Source: Thermoplasmata archaeon (GTDB taxonomy: Archaea; Thermoplasmatota; Thermoplasmata; Lutacidiplasmatales; UBA184). From it: DNA of 21,777 nucleotides. Location: assembly GCA_030040625.1 (NCBI GenBank), contig JASHTI010000070.1, forward strand, positions 1 to 21,777, given 5' to 3'. This document shows positions 7,247-14,899 of this stretch, in pieces. The notes below the pieces were generated by a model. It was not told where the DNA came from. It worked only from the letters and a program-made list of their open reading frames with translations, and searched no databases. The first letter of the stretch is position 1. Every line of letters starts with the position of its first letter. A program made the translations under genes and the position numbers.

Positions 7247-7256
7247 GGGATATCCC
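7247..7256 (-). promoter_or_regulatory. Box A (palindromic GGGATATCCC) of the unknown gene
   Basis: A ten-base perfect palindrome containing the only A/T core in this stretch, centred 26 bases upstream of the GTG at 7225. It shares the 128-base divergent intergenic region with the cdc48 promoter. Confidence 0.45.
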
Positions 7257-7317
7257 GCTATCGTTCCTGCGGCGCGGCGAGCGGCCCCCTACGACGGGCG
7301 CCGCGCCTTGTTCACAA

Positions 7318-7327
7318 TCTATTTAGG
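7318..7327 (+). promoter_or_regulatory. Box A of cdc48
   Basis: TCTATTTAGG is centred about 32 bases upstream of the cdc48 ATG at 7354, predicting a 5' leader of only a few bases. No Shine-Dalgarno sequence is evident between it and the ATG. Confidence 0.55.
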
Positions 7328-7353
7328 GCGCACTCCCGGTCCAACGCCCGACG

Positions 7354-9579
7354 ATGAGCGAGGCGGCCACGCTCCGCGTCGCCGAAGCGTTCCAGCAGGA
7401 CATCGGGCTCGGCACCGCCCGGCTCGACGCCCAGACGCGCCAGCGCCTGAAGGTCGGCCTCGGCGACGTCGTGGAGGTCCGGGGCCGCAAGACGACGCCC
7501 GCGATCGTCAGCCGCGCCCAGCCGGAGGACGAGGGGAAGGCGCTCGTCCGCATCGAGGCGGTCGTCCGCCGCAACGCCGGCGTCAGCATCGGCGACCGGG
7601 TCACCGTCCAGCGCGTCGACTGCCCGAACGCCGACGCGATCACGATCGCGCCGATCTACGCCGGCTCGGCCCGGATGGACCTCGGTCCCGGCCTCGAGAG
7701 CTTCGTCTCGAAGGCGCTGCAGCGCCGGCCGTTCGTGCGCGGGGACGTCTTCGTGATCCCGGGGGTCTTCCTGATGGGCGGTTCGCTGCCGTTCATGGTC
7801 GTCTCCACCCAGCCGAAGGGGATCGTCCAGGTCGCCCCGTCCTCCCTGATCACGATCCGCGAGGATACGGTCAGCGAGGCGGAGGTCGCCGCGCCCCGGG
7901 TCTCCTACGAGGACATCGGCGGGCTCCAGGAGAAGCTCGGGCGCGTCCGGGAGATGATCGAGCTCCCGCTCAAGCACCCGGAGCTGTTCGACCGGCTCGC
8001 GATCACGCCGCCGAAGGGGGTCCTGCTGTACGGGCCCCCCGGCACGGGCAAGACGCTGATCGCCAAGGCCGTCGCCAACGAGGCGGGGGCCCACTTCATC
8101 GGCATCCAGGGTCCGGAGATCATCTCGAAGTACTACGGGGAGAGCGAGAAGGAGCTCCGCGAGAAGTTCGAGGAGGCGGAGAAGAACGCCCCCAGCGTGA
8201 TCTTCATCGACGAGCTCGACTCGATCGCCCCCCGCCGGGACGAGGTCGTCGGGGAGGTCGAGCGTCGCGTCGTCGCGCAGCTGCTCACCCTCATGGACGG
8301 GCTCTCCGGGCGCGGGAACGTCATCGTCATCGCGGCGACGAACCGCGAGGAGGCGATCGACCCGGCGCTGCGGCGCCCGGGCCGCTTCGACCGGGAGATC
8401 GAGATCGGCGTGCCCACGCAGGAGGGCCGCCTCGAGATCCTGCAGATCCACACGCGCGGGATGCCGATCGAAGGCAGCGAGAAGGAGCGGGACCGGATCC
8501 TGAAGGAGCTCGCGGCCCAGTGCCACGGCTTCGTGGGCGCGGACCTCTCCTCGCTCGCCCGCGAGGCGGCGATGCGCGCGCTCCGCCGCTACCTGCCCGA
8601 GATCGACTTCGACCACCCGATCCCGATCTCCCTGCTGGAGCGGATGAAGGTCACCGAGACCGACTTCCGGGAGGCGCTCAAGCAGATCGAGCCGTCGAGC
8701 CTCCGGGACGTCGCCGTGGAGGTCCCCACGACCCGCTGGCAGGAGGTCGGCGGCGTCGAGAGGGTCCGCCGCGTCCTCGAGGAGTCGGTCGAACTGCCGT
8801 TCAAGAACCCGCAGGTCTACCGCCACATCGGCATCGAGCCGCCCCGCGGGATCCTGCTGTACGGCCCTCCGGGGGTCGGGAAGACCCTCCTCGCCAAGGC
8901 CGTCGCGACCGAGAGCCAGGCGAACTTCATCTCGGTGAAGGGCCCCGAGGTGATGAGCAAGTGGGTCGGCGAGAGCGAGAAGGCGATCCGGATGATCTTC
9001 AAGAAGGCCCGCCAGGCGTCGCCCTCCATCGTCTTCGTCGACGAGATCGATTCGATCGCCCCGCGCCGCGGGCTGCAGACCTCCAGCGGCGTCACGGAGC
9101 GGATCGTCAACCAGCTGCTCACCTCCATCGACGGGCTCGAAACGCTCGAGCGGGTCCTCGTGATCGCCGCGACGAACCGGCCGGACATCATCGATGAGGC
9201 GCTCCTGCGCACCGGCCGGTTCGATCGGCTGCTCTACGTCGAGCCGCCGGACGCGGCCGGGCGCCGCGAGATCCTCACCGTGCACACGGCGAAGATGCCG
9301 CTCGCGGACGACGTCGACCTGACGCAGCTGGCCGCGCGCACGGAGGGGTTCGTCGGGAGCGATCTGGCCGCGCTCTGCCGCGAGGCCGGCCTGACCGCGA
9401 TCCGGGAGAACCTGAAGGCGAGCCGGGTCACGCGCGCCCACTTCGAGTCCGCGCTCAAGACCGTCCACCCTTCCTGCGAGCCCGAGTCGATCCGCTTCTA
9501 CGAGGAGTTCGAGAAGCACCTGGCGCGGGACCGCTCGGCGCGTCGGAAGGAAGGTCCGGTCGAGGCGATCTACCGCTAG
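7354..9579 (+). CDS. cdc48: Cdc48/VCP/VAT-type AAA+ ATPase (double-ring unfoldase)
   Basis: This hexameric AAA ATPase unfolds proteins, probably feeding the 20S proteasome. The 741 residues match archaeal VAT length. Residues 1 to about 180 form the N-domain (double-psi barrel with RVAEAFQQDIGLGTARL and later VRGDVFVIPG). D1 has Walker A GPPGTGKT near 226-233 and Walker B IFIDELDSIAPRR. D2 has GPPGVGKT near 505-512, VFVDEIDSIAPRR, and the sensor AATNRPDIID. Second-region-of-homology arginines are in place (GRFDR in both rings). The last three residues are I-Y-R, a HbYX motif of the kind used to dock on proteasome alpha rings. The ATG follows box A by about 32 bases. It is a single-gene unit, with a hairpin and T-tracts after the TAG. 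Confidence 0.97.
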   Translation: MSEAATLRVAEAFQQDIGLGTARLDAQTRQRLKVGLGDVVEVRGRKTTPAIVSRAQPEDEGKALVRIEAVVRRNAGVSIGDRVTVQRVDCPNADAITIAPIYAGSARMDLGPGLESFVSKALQRRPFVRGDVFVIPGVFLMGGSLPFMVVSTQPKGIVQVAPSSLITIREDTVSEAEVAAPRVSYEDIGGLQEKLGRVREMIELPLKHPELFDRLAITPPKGVLLYGPPGTGKTLIAKAVANEAGAHFIGIQGPEIISKYYGESEKELREKFEEAEKNAPSVIFIDELDSIAPRRDEVVGEVERRVVAQLLTLMDGLSGRGNVIVIAATNREEAIDPALRRPGRFDREIEIGVPTQEGRLEILQIHTRGMPIEGSEKERDRILKELAAQCHGFVGADLSSLAREAAMRALRRYLPEIDFDHPIPISLLERMKVTETDFREALKQIEPSSLRDVAVEVPTTRWQEVGGVERVRRVLEESVELPFKNPQVYRHIGIEPPRGILLYGPPGVGKTLLAKAVATESQANFISVKGPEVMSKWVGESEKAIRMIFKKARQASPSIVFVDEIDSIAPRRGLQTSSGVTERIVNQLLTSIDGLETLERVLVIAATNRPDIIDEALLRTGRFDRLLYVEPPDAAGRREILTVHTAKMPLADDVDLTQLAARTEGFVGSDLAALCREAGLTAIRENLKASRVTRAHFESALKTVHPSCEPESIRFYEEFEKHLARDRSARRKEGPVEAIYR

Positions 9580-9595
9580 TCCGGCGCCGGCCCCG

Positions 9596-9647
9596 GCCGG
9601 GTCGGCCCGGCTCTCGTGAATCCGGGCGTTTTCGGGGGGCGATTTTT
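9596..9647 (+). terminator. Putative terminator after cdc48
   Basis: GCCGGG and CCCGGC (9596-9601, 9606-9611) pair around a TCGG loop 17 bases after the cdc48 stop. Two T-tracts follow (four T at 9629-9632, five T at 9643-9647), the commonest archaeal termination signal. In DNA this G/C-rich the T runs stand out more than the hairpin. Confidence 0.45.
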
Positions 9648-9656
9648 GGGGAAGCC

Positions 9657-9664
9657 GATAAGTA
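9657..9664 (+). promoter_or_regulatory. Box A of the surface glycoprotein gene
   Basis: GATAAGTA is the best A/T island upstream of the gene. Normal spacing puts the transcript start near 9686, giving a leader of about 34 bases. Confidence 0.45.
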
Positions 9665-9687
9665 CTAGGGCCAAGTTCGGCGGCCCG

Positions 9688-9703
9688 CCCTCGTCAGCGA
9701 GGG
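9688..9703 (+). promoter_or_regulatory. Hairpin in the 5' leader of the surface glycoprotein mRNA
   Basis: CCCTCG and CGAGGG pair perfectly around TCAG. The stem begins almost at the predicted transcript start, so the mRNA would carry a 5'-terminal hairpin, followed by GGGAG (9713-9717) just before the start codon. A role in stability or translation is inference. Confidence 0.5.
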
Positions 9704-9719
9704 TAACCGTACGGGAGAT

Positions 9720-12700
9720 GTGAGACCGTTGAGCCGACCCCTATATCGCGCCGCGTCGTGGTTGCTGGTCGTCGTCGTGCTGGCGAGTTCGCTGGCCGCG
9801 CTGATCGGGACCGCGAGCGCCACCAGTGCGAACTACGAAGTGACCGGATTCGTCGAGCAGCCCGGTGCGAGCCCGGCACCGGTGCCCGCCGGTGTCACGG
9901 TGGACCTCGTAGCGCGCGGCACGGGGGCCGTCTACTCGACCACGACCACCTCCGGCGGCCAGTTCAAGTTCACGCAGTCGGCGACGTCCAACGCGCTCGG
10001 ACCCGGCTACTGGGGGCTCTACGTCCCCGCCGTAGCGGACGCCAGCATCACCGGCTGCCACCCGTACAAGTGCGCGATCCTGCCGCAGGCGCAGACGCCG
10101 ACGTACCAGTTCCTGACGGTGTCGATGCTCAACAACCCGAGCACGAACCCGCAGATCCTCTCGAACGTGGTCGTCCGGCCGTACAACGCGACCCTGAGCG
10201 GCCACGTCACCCAGAACTCCGCGGACGTCGCGGGGGCGACGCTGCAGCTCCTCTCGCCGGTCTTCAACGGCCTGGTCCTGTCGACGAACACGACGAACTC
10301 GACCGGCCACTACAACCTCAGCGTCCCCTACGGCAACTGGGTCCTCTCGGCGACCCACAGCTCGGGCTCGAGCCTCTACTCGAACGTCACCCAGATCACC
10401 ATCAAGACGGCGACCCCGACGTTCACCCCGGTGCTGGCGGCCTACTCGATCTCGGGCCGCATCTCCTCGGGGACCCACTACATCACGACGGTCGGGAACG
10501 CGACCCTCTTCGACCAAGCGAACGGCTACATCTACACCAACCCGACGCCGCCCGGCGGCTACTACTCGTTCCCCACGTACCCGGGCAAGCAGTTCTACGT
10601 GATCCTCTCGCCGACCGGCTACCAGCCGGTCTGGTACGCCGTGAACGTGACGACGGGCACACCCACGTTCACCAAGAGCGTGAAGGTCAGCCCGATCCAC
10701 GAGGACGAGCGCGGCGTGATCAACACGACGCTCGACTTCACCGGGATCAGCCCGTCGACGGGCAAGGGCAACCTGGTCGTCACGACGGACGCCCGGCTCG
10801 GCAACGAGAGCGAGTTCCCCGGTCTCCCGAACGGGACGGTCGGTCTCCTCTGGTCCCAGCTCGGCCTGGACTTCGGCCGCACGCTGGCGTTCGACTCGAC
10901 GACCTACAGCACCACCCTCAAGAACTGGCTGATCGACCAGGGGCCGTTCTTCCCGGCGACGCAGGCCGCCACCTCGATCAACGGCACGACGTTCGTCGCG
11001 CCGAAGAGCGCCCAGGGTTCGACCGGCTTCAGCTACACGAACGGCTGCACGGCGACCTGCGGGCTCACCAGCGCGGCGTCGCTCAGCTACGGCTGGACGA
11101 CGACCTACGCGCTGAACGGGACGATCCCGACGAGCGCCTCCGCCTACTCGGTCGCCTTCCGGTTCGCCCACCCCAGCGTCGGCGCGGACGTCTACAACTA
11201 CACCGTCGACCTGCCGACCGGCTACGTGCTGGCCGCGAACACGGCGGTGCCGGCGAACACCAGCCTGGTCGGCGCGGGCAAGGCCGGCACCTGGACGAGC
11301 TTCACGCTCGTCTCCAAGGCGTCGTCGACGACCGCGGCGAGCGCCACGTTCCGCATCGTCAAGATCTCGGCGCTGACGGCGGCGATGAGCGTCACCTCCA
11401 AGAACGCGTTCTTCTCGTCGGCGAACGTCCTGAACAGCACCCGGAACTACTACACCGTCGTCCTCGGCGAGAAGCAGAACGCGACGTACAGCGCGGCGGC
11501 GACGACCTATCCCGAGGGGACGAACGGGACGTCGTTCTACTGGAACTGGGGGAACGGCCACAACACGACCACCAAGAACGTCACCACCAACTACACCTAC
11601 GCGGTCCCGAACGGGACGACGTACTACGCGGACTCGGTGACGGTCACCTCTTCCTCCGGCAACACGAGCACGGCGAAGTTCTTCGTCTGGGTCCTGACGA
11701 GCGCGCCGACCGCGGTGATCGACTCGAACGCGACGGCCTACCAGAAGCACACGGTGGGCACCACCAGCTTCCTGCTCCTCAACTGGACGACGACGCTCCA
11801 CTTCAACGCGACGACGACGGCGAAGAACCTGAACCAGAAGACGTCGCCGAACCGGCTGGCGATCGCCACCTACACGCTCACCGCGAAGAACTTCACCTCG
11901 ACGGAGAACTTCTCGGCGACCAAGGACCAGAAGCCGACGGCGAACTGGACGGTCGCCTTCGGGGTCAACACCACGAGCTCGACCAAGTCACCGGGGCACG
12001 GCTACTACCGTAACTTCGCCAACATCACCATCGGGGGACTGCCGAGCGGTCTCACCGGCTTCGGGTGGGTCTACAACCTCACCCAGACCGTCTACACGGT
12101 GATCGGCACGACCTCGAAGGCGACCCTCGAGATCCTCGTGCTCGACACGCAGCCGCCGGTGCCGGTGATCACGCTCCAAACGCTGAGCGGCAAGACGATC
12201 ACCGGAGGGAGCGTCACCGAGGGGCCGAACCGCTACATCAACATCCGGCTCATCGGCAACGCCTCCAAGGACTACGGCAACGGCTCGATCGTCACCTACA
12301 AGTGGTTCATCTCGAACACCGGCAACTCCTCGTTCGTCAACCGGACGAACCAGACGAACTACAGCGCGAAGTATCCGAGCGGGAAGTTCCCGATCCAGAA
12401 GCTCTACCCGAAGTCGACGGACTACCAGATCCGCCTGACCGTCACCGACAAGAACGGCAACAAGGCGAACACGACGACCTCGCTGGACGTCGCGATCAAC
12501 ACGAGCAGCCGGCCGGTGATGGAGGTCGACAACCTCACCGGACCGTCGACCGTGAACGCCGGGACCGGTTACACGTTCTGGGCGAACGTCACGCCGACCG
12601 GCGGGACGAAGGCGGCCATCGCGAACGACGTGACGGTCTCCTTCTACCTGCTGAGCCCGAGCGGTACCGGCTCGAAGAGCTACATCGGCGGCTCGCCCGG

Positions 12701-13118
12701 CTCGGTGCAGTTCTACGGCTACACGAACAAGACGAAGAACGCGGTCGTCAACACGACGCTGCTCGCGACCGGTCTCATCAAGACCTTGGCGCACGAGCGC
12801 ACCGTCCGCGCGGTGCTGCACTGGACGCCGGCGAAGTCCGGCTCGTTCATCCTCTACGCCGAGGCGCAGGCGAGCAACCAGTTCGTCAACGGCTCGTCGC
12901 AGAGCATCGCCTCGACGGCGATCACCGTCCACCCGAACCCCACGCTCCAGCTACTGGAGTACGGCGGGATCGGAGCGGCGGTCGTCATCGTGCTCGCCGT
13001 GCTGATCCTGTGGGTACGCCGCCGGAACCGAAAGCCGGCGGCGGGCAAGCCGTCGTCCTCGGGCCGGAGCGGCCTGGAGCGCGGCAAGTCCTCGGCCACG
13101 GACGACGACGACGAATAG
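9720..13118 (+). CDS. Large secreted, membrane-anchored surface glycoprotein with carboxypeptidase-regulatory-like and PKD-like repeats
   Basis: The 1132-residue protein has a Sec signal peptide (basic start, hydrophobic core at about 14-30, probable cleavage after GTASA near 34). A long Thr/Ser/Asn-rich exterior follows, then one membrane helix (about 1082-1099) before RRRNRK and a short acidic tail ending DDDDE. N-terminal segments look like carboxypeptidase-regulatory beta-sandwiches (EVTGFVEQPG, ATLSGHVTQ, YSISGRISS). PKD-like segments include FYWNWGNGHNTTTKN and the part ending YQIRLTVTDKNGN. I count about 44 N-X-S/T sequons, so heavy N-glycosylation is expected. It has four cysteines in two close pairs. 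S-layer or another envelope protein is likely; an adhesin is possible. Start: GTG at 9720 lies only two bases after GGGAG, so the in-frame TTG at 9729 is a real alternative and still gives a good signal peptide. Confidence 0.88.
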   Translation: MRPLSRPLYRAASWLLVVVVLASSLAALIGTASATSANYEVTGFVEQPGASPAPVPAGVTVDLVARGTGAVYSTTTTSGGQFKFTQSATSNALGPGYWGLYVPAVADASITGCHPYKCAILPQAQTPTYQFLTVSMLNNPSTNPQILSNVVVRPYNATLSGHVTQNSADVAGATLQLLSPVFNGLVLSTNTTNSTGHYNLSVPYGNWVLSATHSSGSSLYSNVTQITIKTATPTFTPVLAAYSISGRISSGTHYITTVGNATLFDQANGYIYTNPTPPGGYYSFPTYPGKQFYVILSPTGYQPVWYAVNVTTGTPTFTKSVKVSPIHEDERGVINTTLDFTGISPSTGKGNLVVTTDARLGNESEFPGLPNGTVGLLWSQLGLDFGRTLAFDSTTYSTTLKNWLIDQGPFFPATQAATSINGTTFVAPKSAQGSTGFSYTNGCTATCGLTSAASLSYGWTTTYALNGTIPTSASAYSVAFRFAHPSVGADVYNYTVDLPTGYVLAANTAVPANTSLVGAGKAGTWTSFTLVSKASSTTAASATFRIVKISALTAAMSVTSKNAFFSSANVLNSTRNYYTVVLGEKQNATYSAAATTYPEGTNGTSFYWNWGNGHNTTTKNVTTNYTYAVPNGTTYYADSVTVTSSSGNTSTAKFFVWVLTSAPTAVIDSNATAYQKHTVGTTSFLLLNWTTTLHFNATTTAKNLNQKTSPNRLAIATYTLTAKNFTSTENFSATKDQKPTANWTVAFGVNTTSSTKSPGHGYYRNFANITIGGLPSGLTGFGWVYNLTQTVYTVIGTTSKATLEILVLDTQPPVPVITLQTLSGKTITGGSVTEGPNRYINIRLIGNASKDYGNGSIVTYKWFISNTGNSSFVNRTNQTNYSAKYPSGKFPIQKLYPKSTDYQIRLTVTDKNGNKANTTTSLDVAINTSSRPVMEVDNLTGPSTVNAGTGYTFWANVTPTGGTKAAIANDVTVSFYLLSPSGTGSKSYIGGSPGSVQFYGYTNKTKNAVVNTTLLATGLIKTLAHERTVRAVLHWTPAKSGSFILYAEAQASNQFVNGSSQSIASTAITVHPNPTLQLLEYGGIGAAVVIVLAVLILWVRRRNRKPAAGKPSSSGRSGLERGKSSATDDDDE

Positions 13119-13128
13119 GGCGGTCCGC

Positions 13129-13156
13129 CGGCGGGCCTCCCTCCGGGGGCCCGCCG
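13129..13156 (+). terminator. Strong hairpin between convergent genes
   Basis: CGGCGGGCC (13129-13137) and GGCCCGCCG (13148-13156) form a perfect nine-pair stem ten bases after the surface glycoprotein stop, followed by a pyrimidine-rich stretch. rpoN ends at 13255 from the other side. A terminator or 3'-end stabilising structure is likely; the remaining 100 bases up to 13254 show no gene. Confidence 0.45.
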
Positions 13157-13254
13157 AACTCCTTCCGGGTCTCCTTCTCCTCGTACGCCCGACGTAGTGT
13201 GATTGGATCGTCGATCACCGGGGTGCGGCGGGCCCGCGGCGCGCGAGGGGCCGT

Positions 13255-13452
13255 TCAGCCGTAGGGGCCGACCTCGTCGAGCAGATCGACGTGGGTCAGC
13301 AGCATCCGGCGGCAGCAGTACCGCTCGAGCCCGAGCGCGTCGAAGACGGCGCCGGCCGGCTCGCCGCGCATGGTCCGCTCGCGGTACTCGTCCCAGAACT
13401 GACCGATGACCGCCCCGCAGGTGAAGCAGCGGACCGGTACCATCATCGTCAT
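13255..13452 (-). CDS. rpoN: DNA-directed RNA polymerase subunit N (Rpb10 homologue)
   Basis: RpoN is the small zinc-binding assembly subunit of archaeal RNA polymerase. The 65 residues carry the invariant zinc site: C9-F-T-C12 near the N-terminus and C46-C47 (RYCCRRM). PVRCFTCG and the C-terminal HVDLLDEV are typical. The family length is 60-75, so the gene is complete. Start: ATG at 13452 is ten bases after a GGAGAG that overlaps the uS9 stop; ATGs at 13446 and 13443 are also in frame and would remove two or three residues. It is the last visible gene of the eL18-uL13-uS9-rpoN operon; the usual archaeal continuation (rpoK, enolase, uS2) is absent here, the surface glycoprotein gene being convergent instead. 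Confidence 0.95.
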   Translation of the reverse strand: MTMMVPVRCFTCGAVIGQFWDEYRERTMRGEPAGAVFDALGLERYCCRRMLLTHVDLLDEVGPYG

Positions 13453-13467
13453 GGTGCGGGCGCTCTC

Positions 13468-13875
13468 CTAACGGTAGGACTTCTGCCGGCGGGCGCGCGC
13501 GCCACGGCCGCCCGGCCGCTTCGGCAGCTTGCGCCGCGGATCGTTCACGAGCAGCGTGCGGTCGTAGTGGCGGAACGTGGAGCGGAGGTTGTCGTCCTTG
13601 AGCCACTCGACGAGGCCCCGGGCGACCGCCGTCCGCGCCGCGGAGGCCTGGCCGATGATGCCGCCGCCCTGGACGTGGACCGAGATGTTCAGCTGCCGGA
13701 CCCGGTCGCCGACCATCAGGAGGGGCTCCTGGACCTTCTGGCGCACGATCTCCGGCTCCACCAGCTCCAGCGGGACGCCGTTGTAGCGAAGCAGGCCCTG
13801 GCCCTTGCGGAACGTGGCCCGCGCGATCGCCGCCTTGCGCTTGCCCGTGGTGAGGACGACGACCGGGGCCTTCAC
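13468..13875 (-). CDS. rps9: Small ribosomal subunit protein uS9
   Basis: The 135-residue protein is uS9 (S9p/S16e) of the 30S subunit head. Recognisable blocks are TTGKRKAAIARATFRKGQG near the N-terminus, the glycine-rich HVQGGGIIGQASAARTAVARGL, and the basic tail KLPKRPGGRGARARRQKSYR. The terminal KSYR extends toward the P-site tRNA in known structures. Length is typical for archaea. It starts with GTG at 13875, overlapping the uL13 stop as GTGA, so it is translationally coupled. rpoN follows 15 bases after its TAG. Confidence 0.97.
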   Translation of the reverse strand: MKAPVVVLTTGKRKAAIARATFRKGQGLLRYNGVPLELVEPEIVRQKVQEPLLMVGDRVRQLNISVHVQGGGIIGQASAARTAVARGLVEWLKDDNLRSTFRHYDRTLLVNDPRRKLPKRPGGRGARARRQKSYR

Positions 13876-14321
13876 AGCCGGGCCCCCAGGAGGCGGGTGA
13901 TCTCCGCGAGCGTCATCGGAGCCCGCAGGGACGGGCGCGCCTTCGCGTCGTCGATGGTCGTCCGCGGGCGACCCTGCAGCGCCTCCGGCACGCCGATGTG
14001 GACCTCCAGTCGCGCGAAGGCGGTCTTACCCCGCGAACGGAGGTGGGGGAGCATGCCACGGACGGTCCGGCGGAAGATCCGGTCCGGGTAGCGCGGGAAG
14101 TGGGGTCCGGAGCGGACGGAGCCGCGGGCCCGGGCCGCGACGTAGTAGCCAAGGACGGAGGCCCGGGAGCCCGTCACGACCGCCTGCTCGGCGTTCACGA
14201 CCACGATATGCTCGCCGGCCAGGAGACGGTGCGCGATGCGGCTCGCCGCCCGCCCCAGGACCAGCCCGGAGGCGTCGACGACCGTCGCGGTATCGGACGG
14301 AGCGGCCTCGGCGTCAGGCAA
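13872..14321 (-). CDS. rpl13: Large ribosomal subunit protein uL13
   Basis: The 149-residue protein is uL13 (L13p/L13Ae) of the 50S subunit. VVDASGLVLGRAASRIAHRLLAGEHIVVVNAEQAVVTGSR is split here only by recognition: VLGRAAS and VVNAE are the family hallmarks. FPRYPDRIFRRTVRGMLPH is the central conserved block. The best start is TTG at 14321, overlapping the end of the eL18 gene by eight bases; no ATG or GTG is in frame between it and the conserved core, and it gives a 13-residue extension before VVDASG. Termination-reinitiation from eL18 is likely. It overlaps uS9 by four bases. Confidence 0.95.
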   Translation of the reverse strand: MPDAEAAPSDTATVVDASGLVLGRAASRIAHRLLAGEHIVVVNAEQAVVTGSRASVLGYYVAARARGSVRSGPHFPRYPDRIFRRTVRGMLPHLRSRGKTAFARLEVHIGVPEALQGRPRTTIDDAKARPSLRAPMTLAEITRLLGARL

Positions 14322-14679
14322 GGAGCCGCACCCCCGTTCCCTTCGGGTGAGCCTTGATGACCTCGCTGAGGGAGACCGCCGTTCCCCCCGCCGCCCGGAT
14401 CTTCTCGCGGGCCTCCTCGGAGAAGGCGAACGCGCCGACCGTCAGCGCCTTGGCGAGGCGGCCCTCGGCGAGGACCTTGCCGGGGACGACGATCGTCTCG
14501 CCCGCCTTCGCGAGGCGTTCGAGCTGCCCGACGTTCACCGGAACGACCTGATGGCGGGGCCGCTCGAGCCGATCGGCGACGGCCGACCAGATCGGCGCCG
14601 CGTGGCTCCGAGCCCCTTTCCGTAGCTCGATGGCGAGCCGAACGAGGCTGGGGTTCTCCTTGCGTCGGCGCTCGGGCAT
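14314..14679 (-). CDS. rpl18e: Large ribosomal subunit protein eL18
   Basis: The 121-residue protein is eL18 (L18e), found only in archaea and eukaryotes, part of the 50S subunit. Family features are NPSLVRLAIELRKGA near the start, the central VNVGQLERLAKAGETIVVPGKVL, and SEVIKAHPKGTGVRLL at the end. The ATG at 14679 was chosen because the preceding in-frame sequence crosses the promoter, and because MPERRRKENPSLV fits the family N-terminus. Box A at 14708-14716 lies 33 bases upstream. It is the first gene of the archaeal eL18-uL13-uS9-rpoN operon and shares a divergent intergenic region with the PRC-barrel gene. Confidence 0.96.
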   Translation of the reverse strand: MPERRRKENPSLVRLAIELRKGARSHAAPIWSAVADRLERPRHQVVPVNVGQLERLAKAGETIVVPGKVLAEGRLAKALTVGAFAFSEEAREKIRAAGGTAVSLSEVIKAHPKGTGVRLLA

Positions 14680-14707
14680 AGAAAGGCGCGCTGCGACCCG
14701 GGTGCGC

Positions 14708-14716
14708 GATATAAGC
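14708..14716 (-). promoter_or_regulatory. Box A of the eL18-uL13-uS9-rpoN operon
   Basis: The minus strand reads GCTTATATC, a near-consensus archaeal TATA box, centred 33 bases before the eL18 ATG. The predicted leader is under ten bases. Confidence 0.7.
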
Positions 14717-14775
14717 ATTGCCGCGCGAAATCCTCCCCGCACTTCGCGACGGTCGCGGGGGAAAGCGGGCCACCG

Positions 14776-14800
14776 GCGGCCGGCCCGGCGGGCCGGCCGC
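14776..14800. repeat. 25-base all-G/C inverted repeat between divergent promoters
   Basis: Eleven bases (14776-14786) are the exact reverse complement of 14790-14800 around a three-base centre GGC, and every base is G or C. It lies almost exactly midway between the box A of the eL18 operon and that of the PRC-barrel gene, and no gene covers it. It may be an operator, a cruciform-prone element or chance in G/C-rich DNA. Confidence 0.6.
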
Positions 14801-14856
14801 GGCGGCGCGCCTTCGGACGGCACCGGTCCGGCCGCCGCGTTCCTTTCGCCGCCAAC

Positions 14857-14865
14857 GATTAAATA
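14857..14865 (+). promoter_or_regulatory. Box A of the PRC-barrel/glycosyltransferase operon
   Basis: GATTAAATA is centred 39 bases upstream of the ATG at 14900, leaving a leader of about 13 bases that contains GTGAGG (14885-14890), a possible ribosome binding site with good spacing. Confidence 0.6.
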
Positions 14866-14899
14866 CGCCAGCCCGCACAGAGCCCGTGAGGCGTTCGCG

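Noticed and set aside
7312..9519. Long minus-strand frame opposite cdc48
   Set aside because: It mirrors the codons of a highly conserved gene, has an Asp/Leu/Arg-rich composition and no motifs.
9741..11801. Long frames on both strands within the surface glycoprotein gene
   Set aside because: Only the 9720-13118 frame has a signal peptide, membrane anchor and domain-like repeats; the others are charge-rich shadows.
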